NCBI RefSeq assembly: GCF_012927185.1 | Contig: NZ_JABBGB010000002.1 | Span: forward strand, 1,426,001-1,490,000 | Direction of reading: 5' to 3' | DNA from: Pseudoflavitalea sp. G-6-1-2 | GTDB lineage: Bacteria > Bacteroidota > Bacteroidia > Chitinophagales > Chitinophagaceae | DNA: 64,000 bases | Part shown: piece by piece, positions 8,709 to 18,800 of the stretch | Layout of the letters: every line of letters starts with the position of its first letter | Position numbering within the stretch: position 1 is the first letter of the stretch | Translations under genes and position numbers: made by a program | Notes under the pieces: generated by a model | Databases searched by the model: none | What the model was told of the DNA's origin: nothing | What the model saw: only the letters and a program-made list of their open reading frames with translations

Positions 8709-11014
8709 TATTTACCTCTTCTTTTGATATACAGTAACAAACTGAATGCAAGGAGCCCTACGGGCAGTATCCATTTGAGGAAGATTTTGAAGGCTGTCCA
8801 CACACCTGCACTGGTGGTAGCGGTAGTATCGGTGGGGTCGGGCCTGCTCATATCAATGGGCACTTCATTATCAGACAACCAGTAGAAGGAAGCCAGTATC
8901 AGATTGAAGTTGGAAGCAGGCAGCTCATAGCGCTGTGCACCCAGCTCGCCATTACTGATCCAGTCTGCATCACCGGTTACGATGATCTTCTGCGTTTTTC
9001 CATTCACTTTTCTGCTGAGCGCCACTGTTGTGGGGAATGGTTCACTCTTCTCTCCTGCCCCTTCATTGAGCACTGCTTTATCATCAATGAAATTGGTTGT
9101 TTCCAGTTCATTCCATGAGCCGGTGGAGTCAGAGGTAAGCCACACAGTAGATTCAAAACCCTGTGCAGGTTTCACTGACAAAGGACTTGCCCCCGGCATA
9201 GTTACCACGCCTGCTCTTTTTTTCAGGTCATCCAGATACATGGAAGCTGAAACGCCCGCCGCCGTAGGTTTTGCCATCAGCAGATCGGTCTGGTATTTTG
9301 CGGAAGGCTTCACCAGCACACCAGGTTCCAGCTGCACACCCAGTGGTGCAATGATCGGGTTCACGCGATCACGGCTTTCGGGCTCGCCCAGCACAATCAT
9401 GTTACCTCCCTTTTCTACATAACGGCTGATGCGGTCCAGCTCTTCCTGACTGAATGCAGAACGCGGTTCGGCAATGATGAGGATTCTGATATCATCCGGC
9501 ACTTCATTGGCCAGGGTAAAATCTTTTACGTCGAAGCCCTGATTGATCAGTGCATAACGGAAACTCTTCTCCTGCACGATGAGGTTGTACCCACGATCCT
9601 GAAACGAAGTACTCTGACGTTCTCCATGCCCCGTTACAAAACCAACGGTAGGAAGATCCATTACCAGGCGCTTGAAAGCTGCCGTGATCTCACGTTCCGT
9701 AGGCATTACCTGATTATCTTCAAAAATGCGCAGGAATGTTTGCTTGCCATCTCCTTTCTGCAGCAGTCTCACAAACCGGAATTTCTCACCAGACAGATCA
9801 ACCTGTTGTTTGATCTCTTCATAAGGTTTGATAGGAAAATTCAGGTTCATGAGTTTAGCTGTTGTATCCATTCGCTGCTTGCCGGTCATGTTGGGGTATT
9901 GTTTATCCATCATAGGATTGGCCACCAGTTCATAGTACCGCTCGGTTTTCATTTTAATTCTCGGCTTAAACCGGGTATACTGTTCAAATAATTGTCTTTC
10001 GAACATGTACATGGCTGGCAGTCCATAAAAGAAATTCTTATCCAGCATATTGGCATAGGCGGTGATGGTAAGATCATCGTTCCCCAGCCTGGATAGCACA
10101 TCCTGGCTGGATTTGGTAAGCGTGTTCACCTTGGTGCGCGTAACATCGTAATATCCTTTGAACAGTGGCATGGAAGTGAGATAACCCAAACCGAATACAG
10201 CTACCAGCACCATTGCATATTTGGAGAACGATACCAGGAAAGAACTTTTATGCCTCATGGAATTCAGGCGGATGGCAGTGAATGTGATGAACATAACCGA
10301 GATGAGCACAAAGTAGATCATACGATCGGTGGTGATCATGCCCAGTACAAAAGAATCCACTCTTCCTGAAATTGACAGCCAATGTGTAAGCTCCCGAACA
10401 CCTTCAACATCCTGCCAGAGCGTACGGGTATAGGACAGTACAGCCAGCAACGCCAGCGTACCCATGGCAGACACAACAGTATAGGATGTGAGTGAGCTCA
10501 TGAATAATCCGATGGCAGCATAAGTACAGAACAGCAGAAAAATACCCAGTATGCCACACAGGATCACAGAAAAATCTATATTCTTTATACTGATGGCAGA
10601 ATGTAAACCGAATACTGTCAGCACGCCCATCAGTATCAGTCCGTACACCAGCAGAGACAGGTATTTGCCGAATATGATCTGATTGGTGGTAACCGGTGAG
10701 GAGTACAGCATTTTGATACTGCCTGTACTCAGCTCACGGCTGATCACGCCCATGGTGAGCAATGGCACATACAGGTACAGATAACTGAGTACCTGATTGA
10801 AAACACCTGTGGCAGACGACCAGATGTTCAGCGTTTGACTCATGGGAACATTCACTTTGATGTACCCCATGGTAACGGCGCGCATCAATCCATCGAAGAG
10901 GCCGGTATACACCATCCCAACCTGAAATGTAAAAATTATGAGTATCAGCCAGGCTACAGGCGAATAAAACATAGCCTGTAATTCCGCCTTTGCTATTTTC
11001 CAGATTACTTTCAT
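8708..11014 (-). CDS. Fused GldF-GldG type ABC permease/auxiliary protein
   Basis: 768 residues. The first ~280 form an ABC-2 type permease with about seven hydrophobic segments and the conserved stretch AAIGLFMSSLTSYTVVSAMG. The middle ~400 residues are a periplasmic GldG-type auxiliary domain (TLTKSSQDVLSRL, FVTGHGERQS, IIAEPRSAFS, GGNMIVLGEP). A last membrane helix lies at the C-terminus before a basic tail. In Flavobacterium GldF and GldG are separate partners of GldA; here they are one chain. It sits 17 bases after the ATPase gene, and its stop overlaps the MutS-fusion start. The paralogue at 24129-26423 has the same architecture. The transported substrate is unknown, and the cassette context argues against a plain gliding role. 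Confidence 0.85.
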   Translation of the reverse strand: MKVIWKIAKAELQAMFYSPVAWLILIIFTFQVGMVYTGLFDGLMRAVTMGYIKVNVPMSQTLNIWSSATGVFNQVLSYLYLYVPLLTMGVISRELSTGSIKMLYSSPVTTNQIIFGKYLSLLVYGLILMGVLTVFGLHSAISIKNIDFSVILCGILGIFLLFCTYAAIGLFMSSLTSYTVVSAMGTLALLAVLSYTRTLWQDVEGVRELTHWLSISGRVDSFVLGMITTDRMIYFVLISVMFITFTAIRLNSMRHKSSFLVSFSKYAMVLVAVFGLGYLTSMPLFKGYYDVTRTKVNTLTKSSQDVLSRLGNDDLTITAYANMLDKNFFYGLPAMYMFERQLFEQYTRFKPRIKMKTERYYELVANPMMDKQYPNMTGKQRMDTTAKLMNLNFPIKPYEEIKQQVDLSGEKFRFVRLLQKGDGKQTFLRIFEDNQVMPTEREITAAFKRLVMDLPTVGFVTGHGERQSTSFQDRGYNLIVQEKSFRYALINQGFDVKDFTLANEVPDDIRILIIAEPRSAFSQEELDRISRYVEKGGNMIVLGEPESRDRVNPIIAPLGVQLEPGVLVKPSAKYQTDLLMAKPTAAGVSASMYLDDLKKRAGVVTMPGASPLSVKPAQGFESTVWLTSDSTGSWNELETTNFIDDKAVLNEGAGEKSEPFPTTVALSRKVNGKTQKIIVTGDADWISNGELGAQRYELPASNFNLILASFYWLSDNEVPIDMSRPDPTDTTATTSAGVWTAFKIFLKWILPVGLLAFSLLLYIKRRGK

Positions 11015-11031
11015 TTTGTATTACTTATGGG

Positions 11032-11964
11032 TTAGGATTTAGATTGTTTGCCTGACAATTCAATGAAGATGTCTTCCATGGAGCTCTTCTCGAGATTGAT
11101 CTCCACCAGGCGCCAGCGTTTTGCCATACTGGCTTCGATCAGTTTTTCGGCCGACTCAGGCCATGCTGCGAACCTCACCCTCACCTTCGTACCATCCAGT
11201 TCTTCCACACCGGTTATACCTGGCACAGCCAGCAGTTCTTCTTTCGTTGGCTTCGCCAGAAATGTGATCAGCAGTGAGTTTGGAGCGATGTAATTATCGA
11301 ACTCTTCGATGCCTCCTGAGAATACTACGGAGCCGTCGTTGATCATCCAGATATGATCGCAGAGCGCCTGCACTTCCTGCAGAATATGGGTGGAAAGGAT
11401 AACGGTGCAGTATTCACTGATCTCTTTGATCAGTTGCCTTACTTCAAGGATCTGATTGGGATCGAGCCCGTTGGTAGGCTCATCGAGCACTACAAACTCA
11501 GGTTTATGGATGATGCTCTGCGCAATACCCACGCGCTGTTTGTATCCACCGGAAAGGTTCTTGATCAAACGTTGCCGCATATGCGAGAGGCTGCATTTTT
11601 CCATCACCTCTGTAACGGCAGCAGGAATATCCTTATCGGGTACCAGTCTGATGCCGGCTGCGTAGGTGAGAAATTCTTCTACATTGAACTCACCCTGAAG
11701 CGGTGGCTGCTGTGGCAGAAATCCCATGAATTTTTTCGCTGCTACAGGGTCTTTCTGAATATCGATCCCCTTGATGAAAATGCTGCCCCTGGTAGGTTTT
11801 ATCACGCCGCATACCACATTCATGATGGTTGATTTACCGGCGCCGTTTGCACCCAGCAACCCGAAGATGCCGCGTTTGTTCAGCTCCAGGTTGATATCAC
11901 GAACGGCCCACTGCACACTATACCGGTGTGAAAGCCCTTCGATTTTTACAATAGATTCGGCCAT
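11032..11964 (-). CDS. ABC transporter ATP-binding protein, GldA-like
   Basis: 310 residues with every ABC ATPase motif: Walker A GANGAGKST (38-46), Q-loop LPQQPP, signature LSGGYKQR (from 137), Walker B VVLDEPTNGLDP (from 158), and H-loop STH (His193). A C-terminal ~90-residue extension follows, as in GldA/DrrA-type exporter ATPases. It should energise the GldF-GldG fusion encoded 17 bases downstream. It is separated from the PKD-like lipoprotein gene by 96 bases, the largest gap in the SusC-to-M16 run, so an internal promoter is possible. The paralogue is at 26438-27367, identical in motif layout. Confidence 0.9.
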   Translation of the reverse strand: MAESIVKIEGLSHRYSVQWAVRDINLELNKRGIFGLLGANGAGKSTIMNVVCGVIKPTRGSIFIKGIDIQKDPVAAKKFMGFLPQQPPLQGEFNVEEFLTYAAGIRLVPDKDIPAAVTEVMEKCSLSHMRQRLIKNLSGGYKQRVGIAQSIIHKPEFVVLDEPTNGLDPNQILEVRQLIKEISEYCTVILSTHILQEVQALCDHIWMINDGSVVFSGGIEEFDNYIAPNSLLITFLAKPTKEELLAVPGITGVEELDGTKVRVRFAAWPESAEKLIEASMAKRWRLVEINLEKSSMEDIFIELSGKQSKS

Positions 11965-12060
11965 TATTTACTGTTTGTTTTTTTTGAGCAAAAGATTCCC
12001 CTGCACCCGTATAGTACAGGCGTTCAGCAGTGAAATGCGTTATGTGTTACTGGTTATTTT

Positions 12061-13593
12061 CTAAATCGGAGTACCTCCTCTTACGGTGATATCGGCAATG
12101 CGGCCCAATCCCGATACGCGATGCAGCTCCACCGGCGCTCCATTCAGCAACGCCTGATTGGAAATATCATAGAAGATCACAGTGCCATCAGCAAGGCCAA
12201 CTGCCAGCTGCTGACCATCGTCACTCTGCGTCAGCGCCGTAATGGATGCAGGAAGTGTATGATACAATTTGGTAGCTCCGCCAAGGGTTACATCATAATA
12301 GTACAAAGCTGCATTATTAGAACCTCCGGAGAAGAAGAGAAAATCCCTCATCTTGATGGCCACAAATTTTGATGCAGCATTCAGATATTGTTTACCGGTG
12401 AATGTTTGTCGCATTTTTGGTGTATGGATAACCTGAATACCGATAATGGTCATAAAACCGAATGGCTGCACATACATTTCACCGGTAACCTTGTCCCGCA
12501 CAAGGAATGTGCAGACAGTGTTCAGCATATTATCGTCCCTGAAAGTTCCTCCCCAGATATACTCGTAACCTGTCAGTGATAAGGATGGGTTGATATAGCC
12601 CGGCAGTGCCGGCATGTAAGGAGGTGGCGGAGGAAATGTATCGATCTTCAGCGTTGCTCCGAAAGTCAGGTTCTGCACCAGTCTCAGCGATGCATAGAGC
12701 AGCCTGTTATTCAGTTCATCATACATCACTGTATAGTATGAGTTGCCGGTCCACACATCCCAGAGATGTTTGATCTTCATGCCCTTGTTCACTTCCAGCG
12801 GAATATTCAGCCAGGGAACCGTAAACGCAATGGGATTGCTCTGGAACAGGCGTCCATACAGCTTTCCATCTTCATTCACCAGCAGATCCGCCGTTTCGTA
12901 GAAGCCTGCATTCACAGGTTTCAGTCCTGACGGCATGCCGCCCACAAAGGATGCATTCACCTGCAGTTTCTTTTCATAGTTCAGCCCATCAAGCTCTACC
13001 GATCCCTGTCCACCCTGCTGAATTACCGCCACTGCTCTTCCACCATTTACAAAATAATCCTTGATGCGGAGAGGATGGCTACCGAGACTTTCACCATTGT
13101 TCTTGTCTTTGTAAAGTGCCAGCTGATCCCGGTATCCCGTGGCAGTTTTGCGCACATGCGCAATTTCGGATACACCGTCTTTTTCGTACAGAATGGCCCA
13201 TCCGGTTTCGTAGGGAGAAAGCACTGTCATGCCAATGGGATCTCCGGGAGTGTACCGGAGCCCGGATTCTTTATCGATCATGTGATACTGGAGATATACA
13301 AAGCCTGATTTCACTCCGTTGAACACAAGATCGGGTTCTCTGGATATCAGCTTTCCATCCAGATACCATTCATGATCATAGTCATTGATTGTTTTACCTG
13401 CCACTTCAAATATCCGTTCAGGTTTAATGGTAAGTGGTTCATCAATAACAGCAACAAGAGCTTGTGTTATGCCGTAAGTGATTTTTACGGGATTGCCTTT
13501 TTTGTAATCGAAATTGCTATTGTCTTTGATGCAGGACAATTGCAGAAACAGACCAGCGAGCAACAGCAAACGAATGATATAACTGGTTTTCAT
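12061..13593 (-). CDS. PKD-like family surface lipoprotein
   Basis: 510 residues from the ATG at 13593. A longer reading to 13695 would overlap the DUF4843 gene and lacks the signal sequence, so it was rejected. Signal peptide with lipobox (LQLSC, Cys21). The next ~110 residues look like a PKD/Ig-like sandwich (ARG-like spacing FEVAGKTINDYDHEWYLDG, then YETGWAILYEKDGVSEIAHV), and the rest resembles a beta-propeller-like fold. PKD-like family proteins follow SusD and DUF4843 genes in many Bacteroidota loci and are thought to be surface ligand-binding lipoproteins, in the place SusE/SusF hold in the starch system. The ligand is unknown. Confidence 0.75.
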   Translation of the reverse strand: MKTSYIIRLLLLAGLFLQLSCIKDNSNFDYKKGNPVKITYGITQALVAVIDEPLTIKPERIFEVAGKTINDYDHEWYLDGKLISREPDLVFNGVKSGFVYLQYHMIDKESGLRYTPGDPIGMTVLSPYETGWAILYEKDGVSEIAHVRKTATGYRDQLALYKDKNNGESLGSHPLRIKDYFVNGGRAVAVIQQGGQGSVELDGLNYEKKLQVNASFVGGMPSGLKPVNAGFYETADLLVNEDGKLYGRLFQSNPIAFTVPWLNIPLEVNKGMKIKHLWDVWTGNSYYTVMYDELNNRLLYASLRLVQNLTFGATLKIDTFPPPPPYMPALPGYINPSLSLTGYEYIWGGTFRDDNMLNTVCTFLVRDKVTGEMYVQPFGFMTIIGIQVIHTPKMRQTFTGKQYLNAASKFVAIKMRDFLFFSGGSNNAALYYYDVTLGGATKLYHTLPASITALTQSDDGQQLAVGLADGTVIFYDISNQALLNGAPVELHRVSGLGRIADITVRGGTPI

Positions 13594-13615
13594 TGTAGTC
13601 AGTTTGGTTGAATGA

Positions 13616-14326
13616 TTAGCCGAGCAACGGAACAGTACTGAGCATGTCGGCGCCATCTTCCATGTACACCGGTGTACCCTTTTCCTTTTGTTCAATCAGA
13701 TAATATTTGAACTGCAGAAAATAGATCAGTCGCTGATTATTATCCAATGGTGCCAGATCGCCCACACCGGTCACTTCCATGAACGTGCGGAACTTCTTCT
13801 CACTGTATCTGCCGAGATAATACATGTTCATGTTGTTATCCCACCACACAGGCTTGCTCACTCTGGCAGTGATGCGGATGATCTTATACGTAGCTTCTGT
13901 CTGCCCCGGCATGATGTTCTTATTTTCCGAGATGCGCAATACAAGCCTGAGATCTTTGGTTTCAAGCTCCGGGGTATTTTTCACAGTCACCCATGCCGTA
14001 TCAAGTACTGCTGACTTTCTGAATGTCTGCACAGGTAGGCTGTAGTTGGCTGAAGTAACGGTACCTTCTGACGAAACAGCCTCGATGCTGTAGGTCTGAT
14101 CCTGCGGAAACAGTTTCCCTACCAGCTTTACAGGCAGCGCAATCTGTATTTCATCTTTTCCGGGATAATAGAAGAATGAAAACGAAATGGAATCCTGAAT
14201 ACCTGTTACAAACTGCACATACCTGCTGCTGCTGTAAAGGTCTATCTCCTGTTTTTTGCAGGAAGCGAAAAGCATCAGTGAAGCAATTGTTCCTGCGAAT
14301 ATTGTTGTGGTGATCGTCTTTTTCAT
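13616..14326 (-). CDS. DUF4843 domain-containing lipoprotein
   Basis: 236 residues with a lipobox at Cys23 (FASC). Features typical of DUF4843 are visible: an N-terminal YVQF strand, the segment YSLPVQTFRKSAVLDTAWVT, RLVLRI, and the C-terminal WWDNNMNMYYLGRYSEKKF. These proteins lie downstream of SusD genes and are predicted surface lipoproteins. It begins 17 bases after the SusD stop and ends 22 bases before the PKD-like lipoprotein. The paralogue at 28975-29676 shares the WW...YYLG.YS.KKF block. Confidence 0.82.
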   Translation of the reverse strand: MKKTITTTIFAGTIASLMLFASCKKQEIDLYSSSRYVQFVTGIQDSISFSFFYYPGKDEIQIALPVKLVGKLFPQDQTYSIEAVSSEGTVTSANYSLPVQTFRKSAVLDTAWVTVKNTPELETKDLRLVLRISENKNIMPGQTEATYKIIRITARVSKPVWWDNNMNMYYLGRYSEKKFRTFMEVTGVGDLAPLDNNQRLIYFLQFKYYLIEQKEKGTPVYMEDGADMLSTVPLLG

Positions 14327-14343
14327 GGAGTCTTTTTCCGGTA

Positions 14344-15828
14344 TTAGAAAATCTGCTCGTTCTGAGGTATCGGCAATACAAAACGGTTATCAAGCACAAT
14401 CGTCTGTGTACCGCGCATCAGGTTTCGCTGCATTCGTTTGTAGGCAAAGAAGGTTTGTCCTTCATTGATGAACTCACGGCGGTACTCGGCAAGCAGTTCC
14501 TGATAATACGATTCCTCATCTGTCTGTGAGAAGGTGGAGAGCTTCCCTCTTGCATTCCTTACCTGGTTCAGTACTTCCAGCGCTTCAGTCTTCTGCCCCT
14601 CCCTGAACAAGGTCTCACTGTATATATAGTACACTTCACTCATTCTGAGTACAGGCACAATGGTATTCTGTGCTTTCACCTCTGCCTGAATGGCACGGCT
14701 CTCCAGCCATTTATCCGTTATCTTTCCTTTCTGTGTTTCATTATCGGTCTGCGCTTCACTGATAAATCCTGAACGGAAATCACGGTCAGAAGCCGGGAAC
14801 CATTCGCTCACATCAGGCGAAAGCCGGTAGCTGCCCTGATTGGAAGCTGCGAGGTTGGTGATAAGATCTGCATCATAAGCAGCAAACAGAATATCATTTG
14901 CCAGTTTGCTGTACCTGTTGACGCTGCCGGTGGTTGCATTGAATTCCGAAGTGAACTCCCACCATTTCAATCTTCCGTGTGGACCAAAATTCTCATACAG
15001 GTATTTTGCTTCCTGCTTTGCTTTTACATAGTTACCTGCATAGAGGTATACACGCGCAAGCAATCCGTGAATGGCTGCATAATTAAGCCTGTGCATCCTG
15101 AAAGTAAAAAAGGCAGTCAGGGGCGATCCATTCCCTAAACCCGCTATCTGGGAGGGCAGTTTGGCCGACAGGCCTGAACTGTTTACGATGGTATCATTCT
15201 CTGCAACCAGTGACTGAGCTTTTTCAAGATCAGCCGTGATCTGATCAATCACTGCAGTGGTAGCAATCGGTGGATTGAGCTTTGCGGGATAAGTATTCAC
15301 ATATGGAAGATATTTCCCGTTCGGCTCTTTTGCAGGTGCGGGCGCATACAGCCGAAGCATTTCAAAATGCATCAGCGCACGCATGGCAATTGCTTCTCCC
15401 ATGATCAGGTTGCGCTCTGAGCGGCCCGCCATGAATCCACTTTCAGGCAATGATTCAATTTCTTTCAGCAGTTTGTTGCAATTCGCGATATTGTTGTATG
15501 CCCTGCTCCAGATGCCATCAATGATGGCCTGGCTGCCTGCATTCGTTTTATCAAACTCATAGGCGAGGTACTGCTCGGTACCCATTTTGCCGGCAGCATA
15601 TTCCTGACTGTAGGCAGTATTGAGACCCCAGCTCAGGTTCTTGCCAAACAGATCTTTGCCGGCAGCCTGAATGTATACACCATTCAGCGAATGACGGAAG
15701 CCCAGGGATTCACTGAACAATTCCTTATCCACTATCTGATCAGAAGGTTGTACATCCAGCCATTTCTTACATCCGGTGAAGGAAGAAATGATAATAATTA
15801 GTAGGGTGATATTTTTCATGATCAGCAA
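14344..15828 (-). CDS. SusD/RagB family outer-membrane lipoprotein
   Basis: 494 residues with a lipobox (SFTGC, Cys20) followed by KKWLDVQPSDQ, a hallmark SusD N-terminus. TPR-like helical blocks follow (AIAMRALMHFEMLRLYAPA; VLRMSEVYYIYSE) and the C-terminal EYRREFINEGQTFFAYKRM typical of the family. It forms the lid over the SusC barrel and captures ligand at the surface. It starts 3 bases after the susC stop, so the two are translated together. The ligand cannot be read from the sequence; RagB-type members bind peptides, SusD bind glycans. Confidence 0.92.
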   Translation of the reverse strand: MLIMKNITLLIIIISSFTGCKKWLDVQPSDQIVDKELFSESLGFRHSLNGVYIQAAGKDLFGKNLSWGLNTAYSQEYAAGKMGTEQYLAYEFDKTNAGSQAIIDGIWSRAYNNIANCNKLLKEIESLPESGFMAGRSERNLIMGEAIAMRALMHFEMLRLYAPAPAKEPNGKYLPYVNTYPAKLNPPIATTAVIDQITADLEKAQSLVAENDTIVNSSGLSAKLPSQIAGLGNGSPLTAFFTFRMHRLNYAAIHGLLARVYLYAGNYVKAKQEAKYLYENFGPHGRLKWWEFTSEFNATTGSVNRYSKLANDILFAAYDADLITNLAASNQGSYRLSPDVSEWFPASDRDFRSGFISEAQTDNETQKGKITDKWLESRAIQAEVKAQNTIVPVLRMSEVYYIYSETLFREGQKTEALEVLNQVRNARGKLSTFSQTDEESYYQELLAEYRREFINEGQTFFAYKRMQRNLMRGTQTIVLDNRFVLPIPQNEQIF

Positions 15829-15831
15829 CTT

Positions 15832-18800
15832 TTATAATGCGGCTTTTAATGACAATTCAAATGTGCGGGCAAAGGGATACTGCAGCCCACGCTCCTGTTG
15901 TATGGAAGAAATGGTTGCGAGATTACTGCCGGTGAGCTGAACCTTGAATCTCGACAGTCCAAACCTGGCCACTTTCTTCTGCGGAATATCGTATGCCACC
16001 GTAAGTGTACTCAGCCTCACCTGATTATTCCTCTGAATAAAGCGGGAAGTAGGTCGGGTAAGATAGAGCCTGTCAGATATATCTTTCAGCTGCGTAAGAT
16101 CGCCGGCCTGCTGCCAGCGCTGCGACAGCACCCTGCGGTCTGCATTGTTACTGTAGAGGTCCACATTTTCCACTTTGCTCAGCAGCGTGTAATTGTAATC
16201 CAGTCCGCCAAACTGATACATGCAGGCAACATAGAGTGAGAAGCCTTTATACACAGCATTGAGGGCAAATGTTCCCTGTGCTTTTGGGGTTGCATCACCT
16301 ATTGCCACCTGATCACCTGCTGACCACACATAGGTAATAGTACCATCGGGGCGCATATAGATCTCTTTCCCATCTGCCGGGTTGATGCCCAGTGAACGCA
16401 TGCCATAAATGGAAGTCACTGAAGCGCCCTCAACAAACTTTGTATGCGCAGTGGAATAACGTTTCTTAATATCAGGACTCTGCAATACTGCCAATGCATC
16501 GTTGAAACCATCATACTGCTGATTCACCAGCTCATTGTAACGTCTGAGAGAATTGGACAATTCAACGAGTGTATTTTTGTTGGATGCAAAGTTGAGAGAC
16601 ACATTGAAATAGAAATCTTTCTTTCTGATCACATCATATCTCATTCCTAATTCAACGCCGCGGTTCCTGATCTTACCCACATTGTCGTTGTACGTGGGAA
16701 AGCCCGATGAAAGCGGCATATCAACATCATTCACCAGATCTCTGGTAACCTTATCATACCAGTTGAGATTGATGTTCAGCTTGTTTCTGAACAGTCCAAG
16801 ATCAAGCACCACATCAATGGTATTGGTGATCTCCCATGTAAGATTCGGATTTTCCATGGCCTTCAGCAGCACACCTGCACCTGTGCTGTATTTGGCTTGC
16901 TGAACTATGTAAGTTCCTTTAGCAGCATAGGGAGGGAAATTTGTTTTTCCCAACTGCCCGAAAGAGCCTGTCAGTTTCACTCTGTTGAAAACTGTATTTC
17001 CTTTCAGGAAGTTGTAGTTGTGGAAGTTGATGCCGCTACCTGCAGACCAGAAGGGAGCAAATCTTTTATCGGCGCCGAAACTGGAACTACCATCCACCCT
17101 GCCGGACAGATCAAGCAGGTAGATATCCCTGTACGTATAGTTCAGTGCCAGGAAGGTGCCGAACAATCTGGTGATATTATCAACGTAAGCGGATTTGCGC
17201 TCCATCACGGAAGCATAGTTGGGAGAATTCAGCTGTCCGGATGGGAAACCAGCATAGAATTCCGAAACCTGTGTACCCTTATTCTCCTTTATGTTCACAC
17301 CACCGGAAAAGTTCATGTTATGCCCTCCGATATTGTTCACATAGTTTGCATAGATATTGGTATTGAAAGAATATTCGTCGGTTCTGCCGATGTTGAGTTT
17401 TCCTTCGCGGCCGATATTATCAACGCCCACCTGTGTGCCCGATGCAGGATCGATGAATTTATCCGATCTCTTAAAAGTTCGTCCCAGCGCTATTTCTCCG
17501 CGTACTGTCAGTTTACTGAATGGTTTCCAGCTGATACCAGTATTGTTGGTGATGGCATGATAACCGTTGGTGTTGAAGTTTTGCGTCATCAACGCTTCAT
17601 ACAATGGGTTCACCAGAGAAAGCGGTTCGGCCATGTAACGCCATCGCGTTGTAGTCTTTACAGGTTTTCCGTCGGCATCATAAGCTTCATCATACGGGTT
17701 CTTTCTTGTGTAGGCGGCAAAATCGCCGTAGGGAGAATCGCGTGCGTCCACCACATCATAGGAGAAATCGTTCCTTACCTGAAAATTCTTTACCCGATAA
17801 TCGATCTGAAGGGCAGCGCTTTTGCGTTCACGCTTCGATCCTTTCATCACTCCTTTTTCAACATCGTACGCCAGTTTGGCGCTGAACCTCAGCTGATCAA
17901 AGCCGCCCTCAAAAACCAGCGAATGTTTCTGGTTGAGCGCATTCTGAAGAGGTTGAGCAATCCAGTCAGTATTCACGCCACGATTGATCTGGTTTCTTTT
18001 GGCCAGCAGCTCTTGTGTGAGGAATGCCGGATTGGTGATACCATCTGGTTTATAATAGCCTGCCAGCTCTTCTGCCTGCAGTTTTTCAGAAGCGTTCATC
18101 AGGTTGTAATCAGTGAGATCAGGCATGCTCAGTGAAGTCAGCATATTGTAGTCCACATGGAGTTTGCCCGGCACGGGTGCTACAGTTTGTATCACCACCA
18201 CACCATTGGCAGCACGTGATCCGTAGATGGCAGTAGCAGCTGCATCTTTGAGAATGGTAACGCTGGCAATGCGAGTGATATCATAATCATACACACGTTC
18301 AACGGGTATTTCAAAACCATCTAAAATAAAAATGGGAAGATTAGGATTGTTGCTCAACGCTGCCTGAGACACATCCACCTGATCAAGCGACTTTACACCA
18401 ATACCGGAACGGCCCCTGATATAGAATTCCGGTAATGTATTGGGGTCGGAGCCCATGATATTATTCACTTCCATGCGGAAAGACGGATCAAATATCTGCA
18501 GGGCGCTGATCACATTTCTGTTGCCCACTTTCTGAATATCCTCCTGTGTTATGCGGATGGAATTACCGGTGAAGCTTTCCTTTCTGAGTCTGGTATAACC
18601 GGTCACCACTTCATCCATTCCCTTATCTGACAACTTCAGATTGATATAGACTACAGACGTTATGCTTCTGACAGTATATGTTACTGTTTCGTACCCCACA
18701 TAACTGATCTCTATCACATCTCCGAAATCAACCTGCAGATCAGCAATCCCTTCTGCATTGGTTACTTTGGAGATCTTTTTGTTCTTCACCATTACGGAAG

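Noticed and set aside
8708-11964. Calling the ABC genes gldA/gldF/gldG of the gliding machinery
   Set aside because: Fused architecture, duplication and SusCD-operon context point to a related but specialised transporter; true gliding genes were not seen nearby.
12061-13695. Longer start (13695) for the PKD-like lipoprotein
   Set aside because: The extra 34 residues overlap the DUF4843 coding region and precede a perfect lipoprotein signal peptide that begins at 13593.
16897-18135. 412-codon open frame on the plus strand, opposite susC of cassette A
   Set aside because: Lies wholly antisense to a well-supported SusC barrel, has no recognisable domain, and its composition (many His, Cys, Ile) is typical of an antisense shadow.
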